Shown here piece after piece: positions 22,129-34,578 of a DNA stretch of 64,000 bases (position 1 is the first letter of the stretch; every line of letters begins with the position of its first letter). The notes beneath the pieces were generated by a model. The model saw only the letters and a list, made by a program, of their open reading frames with translations, made no database searches and had not been told where the DNA came from. This DNA is from Azolla pinnata (Eukaryota > Streptophyta > Polypodiopsida > Salviniales > Salviniaceae): NCBI GenBank assembly GCA_037176905.1, contig JBBBWG010026779.1, positions 1-64,000 on the forward strand. Reading direction: 5' to 3'. Made by a program: the position numbers and the translations under genes.

Positions 22129-25100
22129 ATGGAACGGAAGGAGATGATCCCTGTGGAGGAGGTTAAAATTGATACTGTAAAGTATCCCTCGCAAAGTTTA
22201 CAAGGTGAGTTTGTACCCTATCTTTGTCCACAAAGGTTTTTGAGATATCTTAAAACTTTAACAAGTTCTATTTCCATAAACTGGATTTGCCATTGATTCC
22301 GTGAAACATACGATTGATTGTAAAACAAATCAATCATGTAAATAATTTCTTTGATAGAGATATTTAGAAATCGGATATTTGGCATAACACTGACTGAAGA
22401 TTTTGATGTATAAATAGTAATTGAAAAATGAACTGAGGAGGTGAAGAGATGATGGAAGCGGAACTAAAATTTTAAAAATTCTCTGGTTTTATTCTAGATG
22501 CATGATATGACAAAAGGCATGCAAGCATATTTTCGCGTTGTGATCAAGTTCTAAAGATTGGTTTTTGGGTAAAATCGTATCTGGATAAAGTGTCTTTGTT
22601 GGTTTACTAATGTCTAGTCCTTGTTTTTTCAGCTCCACATGTAGCAGGGTATGCTCTGAAGTTGGCAACTTTTTTCATTGAAAGCAATCTTGTTGGCAAG
22701 TGGATTATTTCAAGCATGCTTCGCAAGAACAGATTCATACAGGTAGTTTTCTTATTAATCCATTTTCATGTCCTCTTGCAAATCTGTGACATTCTTTTAT
22801 TTGTCCACAACCCTTTGAATTTTTTATTCTGAATATCCTAATATTGCCTACAGTTTCTTTCTGAGGCTGTTATTCCTGAATCGCCAATGTTTGTTCCTCA
22901 ATTCCCAGATCAAGGCAAGAATGCATGTGAATATATAATTATTCCTTGAAAAGAATAGTTGTGTGTGCGGAAGTCGTGTGGTATGGATATGTGATGTCGA
23001 ACTTGGTTATATGTATGATTTCTTATGTTTAAGGGCTGTGCATGAAGATTATCGCGTTATATCGTTTGTGTAATAAGTATTGTTATGTCTGTTAATGACA
23101 TGAATATTACATAAAAAACCTTTTCCCTTTCTGGTATGCAGACATTGAAGCAGGTGTAAAAGCTATAGATGAGACAAGCTCGCCCATATCTAGGGTGAAT
23201 CTAGCCTTGGAATGTCTTCCCAGATATCAAAGTAAAGAGAACATAGATGCACCTTTCCGGTACTGGCGTATCCGGGATTATGCTGATGCATACCGATGTG
23301 GAACTATTACACCATCAGATGTCAGCTCATTAAACCCATTTCCAGTGCTGAAACTAGGGGTTCTAGTAAATGTAGATCTAAATCTACCTATTCTGTATGG
23401 ATTTCAGGTTGCAGAGTGCCTTATTACAGCAATAGCAGATTCACAAAACAGGAAAGTTCCCATGTCTTTATTCATTTCCTTCAATGCTGATGTCGTCAGA
23501 AAGCAAGCTGTTGAGTCGTCACACCGTTTTTCAGAAGGTTGAGCATGTTATTTTGGCAGAGTAACTATAAATCTAGCAGTCCTCATCACTCCGATTGAAT
23601 ATTCAATTTTAAATTTGCACAGGAAAGCCCTTATCTATACTAGATGGAATCTTTATGGCTGTTAAAGATGAAATAGACTGTCTGCCATATGATACTCGAG
23701 GTACAAATACTCACTTTTCTATGATACAATTCCATTGATGAGATGGATTCTTTAGAATCAGCAAATAAAACAGAATGATATCAGCTCTTTGTCCAAAATT
23801 TGAGCAGGTGGAACTACATGGTTTCACAATGTTAGGGAGGTGAAAAAGGATGCCGTTTGTGTTGCAAGGCTCAGAGAGTGTGGGGTCATTTTTATTGGCA
23901 AGACAAATCAACACGAACTTGGATCAGGGACTACAGGGAGCAATCCGCATTATGGGTAGGATATCTATTTAAATAAGCTCAGTAAGCTTTTTTAAATTTA
24001 TATGATTTGGATGTCCCGGTATTAGCAGAATGATTTTACCTGAAAACATCCACCAGGACAGTGAGAAATCCCCATGATACAAAGAGGTATACAGGAGGTT
24101 CTTCTGCTGGATCAGCTGCTTTGGTTGCATGTGGACTCTGTCCTGCTGCTCTAGGGACTGATGGAGGAGGTATGTTTAAGCTAAATACCATTTTCATCTG
24201 TACATAGCATACTTTTATGATCATTATAGATAGTCTAATAGGCCTGAATCTTTGCACTATTAACTGAATTCATCCACTTTATGATGTCAGGGTCTGTTCG
24301 GATACCTTCAGCATTATGTGGCATTGTTGGACTGAAAACAACACATGGACGAACCAGCACTGAAGGGTTTGTAGATTCAGATTTGATGTCTTTTCTATCA
24401 TATTTTTCCTTTCCCCAACATTAGATCATGTTTTGTTTTGCTCTGGCAGGGTACTTGAACTTGGGTGGACAGTAGAAGTGGTATCTCCTATGGCTGGCAG
24501 TGTTGAGGATTTGCTCCTTGTGTAAGCACAGAAGCTATAACTTCATTGCATACGATCCTTTCCTTTGTTTTCACCAAGACTGTTGAAACTCTTTGTGTTT
24601 GCACAACTATGGCACTTTTTACTTTCTGATGGAACTAAGCCACTGAAAGCATGTCATGTGAGCCAAAGGACCTTTGTATACCTACCTGCAGTATGTAGAA
24701 CTCCTATTAAACATTGTACAGCTATCCGTATGTGTTACTGGAGCTGTGATGATCAGGTCTTTCCTACATAATGGCAATGCCTTTCCTAGCGGGCTGTAAC
24801 ATCGTATCTTCTTCATTAGATTGTTTATGTCTAGTTGCTTCTGCCTAGAATCTACCCATTGCTAGTAATGTTATGATGGGGTTAACTTCACCACGTTATG
24901 ATGATGGTTCTTCACATGGTCAACCTCTTAATGAACTGGGTATTTTTTATTTACCTTCCCAATGTTTATGCAGATATGCCGCAATGCTAGGATCACGTCC
25001 AAATGACGTAACAGTCTCAAAACCAGTGAGTCTTTTTTATTTACTTATGCATGCTCTATGGTTGCTTTCAATTTTTAAGTTCTTGCAATGACAAAATACA

Positions 25101-26470
25101 TACTGTTGTTAACCCCTAAATTCTAAAACTTTAAAGACATGATTCCATGTTTAGAACATTAAAGCTTCTTGAAATACGGCATGAATGGCATCTGCATAAA
25201 ATATGGGAAAACGGCTGAGGTAGCATAAAATAGAACAAGAAATGTCATGAATGCCTGAGAAACTGAAAATCCTAAGATCTTGTCGATGATGTATGTCCAG
25301 AATTCCTAGAGTCATTACAGACAAGTCATTAAACTATCGTGATCAACTTTAAGAATGAGTTCAAGCACAGAAAAAGGGCTCATAATGGTTGGATGCCTGA
25401 GTTTTTGTTATGTGTAACTGTCATACGTTGCTGTCTCTTTGGTACCTTCCAAAAACCAACTGCCAACTAACTACCGTATATGAGCATCATGCAGGAACAG
25501 ATTCTCAGTAAACTGCTCTTATCTTTGTTTTTGGCAGAATATTCCAAGCTTTCCGATTCTGGAAGGCTCGCTGGATGATAAAGACATTGCCAAAGTGATA
25601 GGTTCTGTCACTTTTGGCAAGTATTCGGAGGTGAAGCTGATTAGAATTATCCACTCTTATTTGGATTGAATGTGATCTGCGGTAGTGTTAAGTTATTTCC
25701 TGTTCTCGAAACACTGACAGTGGTTTGAGGATGTTGATAATCCGCAAGTACTGGAGGCATGTGAAAGGGCTCTTAAGCAATTTATTGAGAAGTATGGGAA
25801 CAAGGTTCACACTGCTTTTTCTTTCCTCTAAGCTTGTGTGAGGTTCTAAATCTCGTTTGTAGGGAATATTTGAGGGTATACAATCCTTCATATTAAGCCA
25901 ATACATGGAAGTACTGTGAGACAATGAGATGGATAATGATGCAGGCAGAGACCTTGTTGCATGTTTTTTGTTTGAAACAGATGAAGGAGATAATCTTGCC
26001 CGAGTTCCAGGAGATGCTTGTAGCGCACGTAACCACCATCGGTTCAGAGATTGCGTCTGCTACGAATGTTTACTTCTCTGAAGAGTTAATTTTTCCTTCT
26101 TTACTTCTCATTTCGTTAGGTTAGTACTATACGTCCTCAAAGGAGTTCACCTTGTTTGGATGGGCCGCAGGAAGAAGAAAATCTCGTATGAGATTCGTAA
26201 TAATCTTGCCATATGGAGGACATTCACTTCACGTGATTATGTTGCAGCTCAGCGTCTCCGGTAACTTTGCATCTTCTTTCTTCCTCGTCACCATCATTGT
26301 TGCCATCGTCATCATCCTTGGTGCATCATCATCAACAACATCACCAGCATCGGCATCAACTGCATCATCGGCACATCATCATCAGCATTATCTTCGTTGT
26401 TGTTGTTCCCATGAGCCCTACTCCATCTTTCCGACGTCATTGTCATCATGTCATCTTCATTGCCATCCTT

Positions 26471-26505
<35 letters not shown>

Positions 26506-27616
26506 ATCATCATCTTCTTGTTCTTGTTCTTTTGCCTTTCCTGGGATGTGCATAACACATGAAAACTTCATTGGTCCTTACCACTAACAGAAGAAGAGCC
26601 ATGTTCTTCCATCTTGAAGCATTCAAGACTGTGGATGTGATTGTGACACCCACGACATTGTAAAGTTCTCTTCAAACTCTTTTCCCCTTCTATCTTTGTA
26701 TATAGTTTCAGAGAAAAACAGTGAAAACAGCTTTCGGTTTTACGGTGGATTGTTTTTGGTTAATGTAGCATGACTGCACCGTTGATTCCCCAGAGCGCGT
26801 TGAAGTTTGGTGAAAGCAATTTGGTAGTCTCAGGTTGGTTTTTTTCTTATCAAAGCCCTAGTTCAAGATTTTGTTCTGTTTTCTCAGATTGAAGAGGCAA
26901 AGAATTGGCTGTTGTAAATCTTTAAGCAAGTTCCATGATGGGGTTTTCTTGGAGATAACGTATCTTTCTTTTTTACTTTTATTCACTTTGTTTCTAGGCA
27001 ACCTTATGCGATTTGTTGTGGCACCAAATCTCCTCGGATTCCCAGCTATCACAGTTCCTGTAAGCTGCTTGTCCTCCTGTAATGGGCATAATAATAGTGT
27101 TGCAAATTTCTTTTGCTGTACAAGCTATTAGCTGAAAAAGTGCATTGTCCATCCTGCCCCGAATGTTCGCAAGATGGAAGTAAATGTATATATATACATA
27201 TAGACATGCACATGCATATGTGCATAGATAGGTAGATAGGGCATATGAGCGTAACAGTTAATCCGTAGCACGCCATATAGAAAAGAGCTGAAGCATTTCC
27301 TCTTTGTCTAGAAGTATAGCAAGTACAAAAGAAGACATATAAATGATCTATTTGCATGTATGCTTGCAGGTTGGTTTCGACAAAGATGGGCTGCCTATAG
27401 GGCTTCAACTGATTGGAAAACCCTGGTGTGAGGCCACATTATTGCGGTTGGCATTCGCATTTGAGGTCAGTAGCTTACGACGTTTTTTCTCTTTTTGTTT
27501 CTCACGATTTTGAGTGTATACAAATCAAGAATCAAATGCTCCCTTTTTTCATGTAGCGTTTATGCTCTTCTATGAGCAAAAAGCCAGACGTCTTCTACGA
27601 TATTCTAAGGAAATAA
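22129..27616 (+). CDS. FAAH: Fatty acid amide hydrolase (amidase-signature family)
   Basis: Hydrolyses N-acylethanolamines to free fatty acid and ethanolamine, usually at ER or plasma membranes. About twenty exons give roughly 598 residues, against 607 in Arabidopsis FAAH. The N-terminus ([19 protein letters not shown]) and the APHVAG block match the plant family. The Ser-Ser-Lys triad is intact: Lys200 in AVKDEIDC, Ser276 in GGSSAGSAA and Ser300 in [16 protein letters not shown]. The end ([14 protein letters not shown]) also matches. Exons include 22129-22204, 22633-22742, 22854-22914, 23142-23320, 23408-23537, 23623-23700, 23808-23955, 24057-24169, 24291-24366, 24450-24521, 24974-25025, 25538-25630, 25721-25804, 25981-26067, 26175-26260, 26591-26659, 26769-26833, 26998-27059, 27370-27465 and 27557-27616. 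Intron 3 uses a GC donor. The 26067/26175 junction is the least certain. Confidence 0.93.
26285..26512. repeat. CAT/ATC microsatellite in a FAAH intron
   Basis: Degenerate then pure (CAT)n, with the purest part at about 26474-26508. It lies wholly inside the intron 26261-26590 and creates false open frames rich in His or Ile. Confidence 0.9.
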
Positions 27617-29460
27617 GACCTTGGATTGGGCTGAATATTTTCTTGCAGAAGCCAAGAATCATTTGTGTTATATTCTGGTTCTTAGCCAGGGTCTGGACTT
27701 CAAACAAATAGTGCTTTGTTGGGATGAATAAGGTCTTTTCTCGAACTGGTTTGGGTGAATTCAAGGCTACATATTATATTATGTTTTTCTTCCCTTTTAC
27801 ATTGATTTCTTTATACATTCATTCCGATTCTGGATTGCTTATGCCTTGCTTGAACGACGAAATAATGTTGCAAAAACTCATTCAGTGCAAGCTGCTAAAC
27901 AATTTCAACTTGTGTTCAGCTATAACTCTTCTTCTGAGGGGGGCTAGTGGAAGAGTTTTGGATGCCTTCTTAAAATCTGAGGTGTGAAGAGCCAAAGCAA
28001 AGATAAAACCCTACATTGTGAGTGCAAACAATGAGGCACTTGAAATTCTGGGTAACAAAACAGAGCTGTTTATGTATAGTAGTGGAAATGATGATAATGT
28101 CTGTCTATATTTGAGTGAAATGGTTGGAATTTGGATGTGGGGAAGCTAGCAGTGAGATTGTTTGTTGCTACAGATTTGCCATTGTTGTTGTGATAGTGGA
28201 ATCTTGATGGGCAAGAACCCTAGGCAAGGATTCTGAATCTCTCTTGGTAGAAAGGCCATTTTTGGATAGCCCTTAAAAGCAGCTCGAGGATATGTTGAAA
28301 CCCAATGTTGGACTAGAGATAGGAAGACCTTATGCAAGATGGGCCGAAAGATGATCTGTTGAGTTAGTTGGAAGAGCGAATGATATGTATGTTTTGCGAA
28401 TACAGCTAAAGATCGACGACTTGTTGATCGCCGAGTGAATTGTGCAGGTTCGTCGTTGGATCAGTTTGATTCGACTCGAGATCTGATGGCTCGAACCGAT
28501 TCTTTCTACTTTACGAGATCTGACTCTATCGAATCGCCCTTCCATGGATCTCATATGATGACTTTGCTCGCCTTCGGTCCACAGAATGTGACATTTGTAC
28601 ATTGGAATTTCTTGAGTGGAAGAGACAAAGGGATTCCCAAAGCTATTACTGTTGGATTCGTCGACATGAATGATCTGATGCCTCTATACAAATACATGCC
28701 TTTAATTCCTATTCAAAGTGTTATGGGCATAACCTTACGAATAAATTTATAAGGCTAGTTTGTATGGTTTGAGGTTACGATAAGTGAGAAACTGGTTATT
28801 ATAGGACTAAGACAAACCCATACGATCATTGGACAAGTATGAATGCACCTCCTTTTATTATGGCATCCTAAGATACTATAAAGACTTTCTTGGTGAAGCT
28901 AGGCTCTCTATCATTAAATCCGTACTTGTAAGCCTCCGAGATATAATTTGAGGTAATTATTTGTGGTATAGGAGTGCTTAAATTCGTCTTTGGTTCTTCA
29001 CTTGAGAGTGGTTGGTGTGGTTAATCACCCTCAATCCACTCTCTTCTCTCTGATCTTCTCTATAATATCGATCGTCATTAGTATATCCATAATATGAAGC
29101 TTCCAGCAAACATCCATTATAATGGCACACCGAGCAGTTTGTGAGGATTAACAGTCATTCCTGAAAAGCTCTTCGGGTTGGGCTCTAATCATCAGACTAT
29201 TCCAGAACACATGCAATCGAGAATGTGTCAGGCTGCCCTTTCGGAGGCGATGACAAAAAAGCTCCGATTCAGGGAATCTGCTGCTAATTATTGGAGCTGA
29301 AATCAAAATAATAATAATAATAAGGATCGGAGGGCAAGCCGAGTGGGTGTTCTGCCACTCATTCGAGAGAGGATCTAGTTTCCCCGTTCCGCTACCTGTC
29401 GGCGACACTGTGCATCTGACGTATCGTTGCCCTCTGTTACAGATCCTTTTTTACAGTTCT
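27617..29460. other. Intergenic, no recognisable gene
   Basis: FAAH 3' UTR and spacer. An open + frame of 105 codons at 28435-28752 has no known motif and no clear splice context. Nothing else is supported. Confidence 0.5.
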
Positions 29461-29467
29461 ATTTTTT

Positions 29468-29488
29468 ACACACACACACACACACACA
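29468..29488. repeat. (CA)10 microsatellite
   Basis: Pure ac dinucleotide run in intergenic DNA. Confidence 0.95.
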
Positions 29489-29818
29489 AGGCATCAGAAC
29501 AGAAGAGAAAGAGGCCATGTTAGACATGTCTGCAACGACACTGTAAAAAACTGGGAAACATGTTGTGTCTTAGGATCGGGGACAGAAGACCCAACAAGGG
29601 ACATGTCGAACTCGAACATGTGGCCAGATAGATGATTGACCCGATTTCATAACGAACGATCTTCGGATACCATGGAGCATCATTTGTTAGTGAAGGCTTT
29701 GCAAACTCTAGCAAGAATTGTATAGCTAAAGCTTGACCGATGCAACGGCCCCCAAACCGTGTCTGAAAAGAAGGTGCTTTGAACTTCTGGCAAGAAGCTT
29801 CAAGACCTTGGAACCGAA

Positions 29819-29950
29819 CGTATGTATGTATGTATGTATGTGTGTGTGTGTGTATGTATGCATGTCTGTGTGTGTGTATGTATGTATGTATGTATGTATG
29901 TATGGATGTATGGATGTATGGATGTATGGATGTATGGATGGATGGATGGA
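29819..29950. repeat. TGTA/TGGA tetranucleotide microsatellite
   Basis: Runs of tgta, tgtg and then tgga tetramers. Long minus-strand frames of alternating Ile, His, Thr and Tyr here are products of the repeat. Confidence 0.95.
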
Positions 29951-30011
29951 AATGGTATATATGCTCATGTATGTCTGGGGTGTTGAAATGGAGACCGAGG
30001 TCCGACATAAG

Positions 30012-30926
30012 CATGTCACCATCATCATCATCAGCATCATCATCAACAACAACACCAATAGCACCATCATCACCATCATCATCATCATCATCACAATCAT
30101 CATCATCACCACCACCAATGTGTGCTTGGAATGGGAAGTGAGGTCAACATTATGTATGTCAGCAGCAACGGCACCACCACCATCATCCCCATCACCATAA
30201 TCACCATCATCACCAACAAACCACCACCATCATCCCCATCACCATAATCACCATCATCACCAACCGACCACCACCATCACCATCACCATCATCACCATCA
30301 CACCACGACCATCGCCATCATCACCGCCATCGCTAGCACCACCATCATCCGCTAGCACCACCATCATCCACTACCACCGCCGCCACCATCATCATCATCA
30401 CCAACATCACCACCATCCGCAGCACCACCATCATCACCATCACCAGCATGACTATCACCATCACAAGCATCAGCATCACCACCACCACCAGCATTCACTA
30501 CCACCATCGCCACCATCATCATCATGATCACCGCCATCAGTAGCACCGCCATCATCAGCAGCACCATCATCAGCACCATCAGTAGCACTGTCATCATCAG
30601 CAGCACCATCATCAGCACCATCAGTAGCACCGCCATCATCACCATCACCAGCATCAGCATAAGCATCACCAACATCAACATAAGCATCACCAACATCATC
30701 AGCATCAGCATCAGCATCACACCACCATCATCAGCATCAACGCCCATCATCCATCCAAATCCATGGGAGGGGTACAGACCCACCATCACCATCATCATCC
30801 TCACCATCATCACCATCATCATCCTCACCATCATCATCATCAGCAGCACCATCGTCACCAGCGTCACCATCACCACCGTCATCATCAGCAGCAGCACCGT
30901 CATCATCATCACCATCATCAGCACTG
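30012..30926. repeat. CAT/CAC/CAG trinucleotide low-complexity tract, about 0.9 kb
   Basis: Almost continuous caccatcatcac-type triplets, broken only by short unique pieces near 30120-30170 and 30745-30780. The minus strand is GATGATG. It lies at the probable promoter side of the NF-YB gene, ending about 70 bp before its likely leader exon. Confidence 0.95.
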
Positions 30927-32715
30927 TAATATTTTTGCAGAGCTCTTCAGAGGACCGTCCGATTTAGATCTGGAAATCGCCCAATAAACCCAATCCAGGT
31001 TTGTCTTCCCCACATCCCTCTCGCCCCCCCCTCCCCCCCCTCAATCCTGTCTCTGCAGACTGCGCCTTCCCTTTCTTTCTTTTCTAGGGTTTTTCTCTTG
31101 TTCTAATGTGCACCCTATCGCTCTCTAATTCCTCTTGCCTGCTGTTGTTGTTTTCTAAATTCTAGGGTTTCCCGAAGTCTTTCTAGTTGCTGGGGTTTAC
31201 CTTGTTTCCCTCTGATTCGAAGTATATTACTCTGTCTTTTGGAGTTTCCAAAGTCTATTTGTTTTTTTTTTTTCTGTTCTTTTCTAGTGTTTGAACTTGC
31301 TAGCTCTTCTCTACTATGTACTATTTATCCTGTTTTGCTTCTACTCATTAGGGGGTTTTTTGGTCTGCTTTGTTCATCTCTAGCTTCTGGGGTTCTACTT
31401 TGGTTTCTACCGTGTAGGATTCGACACTGTTTTGGTAGTCATTAAGGTATGATGGTTTTTCTAGCTTCACTGTTTAACTCCCATTCCTTAGGCTACTATG
31501 TTTCTGCAAGCTGTTATGCCTTGATTCTTTATTTCTCTTGGCTTGAATCATTTTGTAGGACTTCCGGTATGTGTTTGTTTTCTTACTAGTTTTTGGGTTC
31601 GATGACTAGTGCTTATTTTCCGGGGATTACACTGTTTTTTCAGTTATTGTAGTGGTGTTTCTATGGCCTGCTCTTTTAACTTAGGTTTTACACGCTCTTT
31701 TGTATGAACCTCCTGCAATTTCTCTATCTTGGGCTCTGGTATGCCGTTGATTTCTTAATTGATTTGATACTCTTATTGGTGCCTGCTTAGGTTTTGTGGT
31801 TTGCCTTCGTCTAAGAGTGACCCCAAATAACATGAGTAAATATGCTACTTCCCTTTCATTGGATCAGTTTGAAAGTTTATAGCTTTTACTTAATTTCATA
31901 TAATGGTTTCATATGCTTAGGTCTGGGCTTTGTGATATATTAGCTTAGAGCACTCCACAAGCCTGTAATGGTGTTTTAATCTTAATGCTTCAAGTTTTAA
32001 AATTTGTTGCAGTTAGCGGTGAATTGATTATGGTCTGGGTCTCGTGATATGGTGTTTGAGAACTTAGACTTTCTATAATGGTGTTTTGGGGTTAGTGTGT
32101 TAAAGTTTTCGGTTATGCCATAGGGTAGGTAGTTCGGTGTCATTCGATGGAGGCAACGCTGTTGTAATGGATTGTTTGTAGTGCTCCTAATTCATGTTTT
32201 CGTTCAAATGAAGTATCACGAGTAAAAATAAAAGATAAAGATCGTATTCTGGGACTATGGTTACAAGCTTTTGCATTATGTTGGTTTGAAGCATTACACA
32301 TGCTATAGTGGTGTTATAGGTGATGTTTATAACATTTAGCTATGTCAATAGTGTATTTTGGCGTCATCCAACTGGGGGTAGCAGCTGCCCTGATGGATTG
32401 TTTCTAGAATTCCTAATCATCTTGTCGTTGTAAGGAGATCATTTCGTCGCGTAAGAAATGTCGCAATGATTCCATCCATGATATTTGTATAGACACAGCA
32501 TATCCTCTCGAAACATGATGTTGGTGGTAAAAATAGAAGATGTAAAAAGAGCAAAAATGGGAAGGCGGCATTAGATCTTGTTGTTTCTGTTTTGCGATCA
32601 TTTCTCGCGCCCCAAACTTTGAAATAAAAAGCCATGGTTTGTGTTGGTATTTCTGGCTTGTGGGGGGGGGGGGGGGGGGGGGTGGTTGCAACAGCCCTGT
32701 AGATAGAAGATTGAG
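30927..32715 (+). other. NF-YB leader exon and probable 5' UTR intron
   Basis: A plausible leader exon ends near 30998 (ccag|gtttgt). Sequence rich in T and gggttt, including several tctagggttt telo-box-like motifs at 31080-31200, then runs to an acceptor (gttgcaacag) ending at 32693, 22 bases before the NF-YB start. No coding potential is seen. The splice borders are inferred. Confidence 0.5.
32662..32682 (+). repeat. G21 homopolymer before the NF-YB start
   Basis: Twenty-one consecutive G residues lie 34 bases before the start codon, just upstream of the likely acceptor of the leader intron, where a pyrimidine tract would be expected. Its length may be a sequencing estimate. Confidence 0.9.
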
Positions 32716-33306
32716 ATGGCGGGAAGTAGCTACCGACAAGGTAGCCCAGACAGCCATCAGTCGGATGATGATTCGGGTGGACATCACGGGGGAGGCCATG
32801 ACAGCATCAAAGAGCAAGACCGCCTCCTGCCCATCGCCAATGTTAGCCGCATCATGAAGAGAGCACTACCTGCCAATGCCAAGATATCGAAGGATGCGAA
32901 GGAGACCCTTCAGGAATGCGTCTCGGAGTTCATCAGCTTCATCACCGGCGAGGCCTCCGACAAATGCCAGAGGGAGAAGAGGAAGACGGTGAACGGGGAC
33001 GATCTCCTGTGGGCGATGAGCACGCTCGGCTTTGAAGACTACATCGAGCCGCTCAAGCTGTATCTGCATAAGTATCGAGAATTCGAGGGCGAGAGAACCA
33101 CAGGCGGAAAGGGCGAGCAAATCGCGTCTGTTGGGAAAGAAGGGAGCGGTTCTTCGAATGGAATGCATATGACGCAGGGCCCGCCGCCTGCGAGTTACAT
33201 GTACCCTCAGCAACAGTATGTGCAGTCTTCTTCGTACCAAATGGCCCCTTCTGGCGGCGGTAACCGTGGAGGAGGTGGACCAGGCTCTCAAGTCCATGGT
33301 AGTTAG
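32716..33306 (+). CDS. NF-YB: Nuclear transcription factor Y subunit B, non-LEC1 type
   Basis: Histone-fold subunit that pairs with NF-YC, then with NF-YA, to bind CCAAT boxes in the nucleus. It is a single exon of 196 residues. The conserved core is about residues 33-122: [60 protein letters not shown] and [19 protein letters not shown]. Lys59 in KISKDAKE replaces the Asp that marks LEC1 and L1L, so this belongs to the general NF-YB group (NF-YB1/8/10 like). The N-terminal tail is rich in Ser, Asp, Gly and His; the C-terminal tail is rich in Gly, Pro, Gln and Tyr. The first ATG after the probable leader intron was chosen. Confidence 0.96.
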   Translation: MAGSSYRQGSPDSHQSDDDSGGHHGGGHDSIKEQDRLLPIANVSRIMKRALPANAKISKDAKETLQECVSEFISFITGEASDKCQREKRKTVNGDDLLWAMSTLGFEDYIEPLKLYLHKYREFEGERTTGGKGEQIASVGKEGSGSSNGMHMTQGPPPASYMYPQQQYVQSSSYQMAPSGGGNRGGGGPGSQVHGS

Positions 33307-34578
33307 GGGAAAAAGGATCTATCTTCTTCCTTTTTAGAAGAAGATGGTATCAGAGCTTCTACGAGTCGGGATTTTCTCTTCCATATGATGATGATGCCAC
33401 AGCTACGAGGGGCTGTACTTATTTGGGCCGTGCGGAGATGAGTTGGGCCGAAGATAGCGATCGATCCCTTTTGTGTCTCAAATTTGGATCGTGTTCCTTT
33501 GCACACATATCAGAGAGGAGAGAGGCTTTTAAGGTTTAGATCTTTCATGCAATGTAATATAAAAAAAAAAACAAGCAAACACATTGTGAATTTGTCGTTG
33601 TTTATTGTTTGGGAGTTAGTATGACAATCCTCTCTTTATGTGCGCCCTTTTTCTCAATTCATTTCACTGCTGAAATTGTTGCCATTCACATTCAAGCATT
33701 CTCTACTTTTCTGCTATAGTCTGCAAACACCTTTGAGATATTCAATACCAAAATTTTGCAGCTTTACTCGCGTATGTAAATGGCACATGTCGAAATAATA
33801 TTGTGTATCCCCAAATTGTTCTGCTTTCAAGAACGGGCAACTTACCTTTGTGAAGTTCTGTTCATTGGCAATATGGTAAAAACTAATCCATGTTTTGTGA
33901 ATGTAGGGAGGAGACCCAGGTTGTTCATGGATTCAGTTATCAAATCATCAGTGAGTTACAGAAAACTGCGGGCAATGGATCAATTCAAACTTATATCAGC
34001 TAATGAATCATGTTTTTGCTAAGCATCAACAAAATTTACCAGAAATAGTTGAAAAGCATCGTGATTGACATTTTTCTATTTGGAGCCCCAAGAAAATTTG
34101 AAAAAAAACGATGTAATATTGATGTACACTGCAGGGCAAAATGGACTGCAAGAATATCAAGAATGTCCTAGAGTTGTTATGGCCAATTACCATGTACTCG
34201 ATTTCCGTTAGTGCCACTGTTATCAACAAACCAAGCTACCTGCACAAGTAAAAAACTAGCTTGCTTCATTATTGACCTTTCTGAAACACTTTTCTATACA
34301 AATTCATGTTCTGCTCCTGCAATCTGCTTCTTGGCACATGATGGAAGATAAGTAGGCAAAAGAGTTAAATGCTTAAAACCCATCATTCATTTAGCTTGCT
34401 TTCATACAGTGATGGGGTTGAGGAATCTGAATATTGATCGAGTCCGATCATGCCTCTGTCTGATCATGCCTGTCGAATCTCCTCAGTCGACTTCTGCAAG
34501 CTGAACATCTTCATCTACCGTGCTAAAGCAGATACAAACCACCTGTCTCATCTGAGAACATTTGTATATGCAAATAAT
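33307..34578. other. NF-YB 3' UTR and intergenic spacer
   Basis: Probable polyadenylation of NF-YB lies near 33555, where aatgtaatat runs into an A tract. The rest is AT-rich, with no supported gene; the right end is the probable 3' UTR of the minus-strand PPR gene. Confidence 0.6.

Noticed and set aside
28435-28752. 105-codon forward open frame downstream of FAAH.
   Set aside because: No motif, no promoter or splice evidence, and an overlapping minus frame is also open.
29520-30924. Long frames rich in His, Ile, Met or Val.
   Set aside because: Products of TGTA and CAT/CAC simple repeats, with frames open on both strands.
33345-33358. tggtatcagagctt, identical to the start of the usual plant LTR-retrotransposon primer-binding site.
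   Set aside because: It lies in the NF-YB 3' UTR, no LTR end precedes it and no element body follows. Probably chance.
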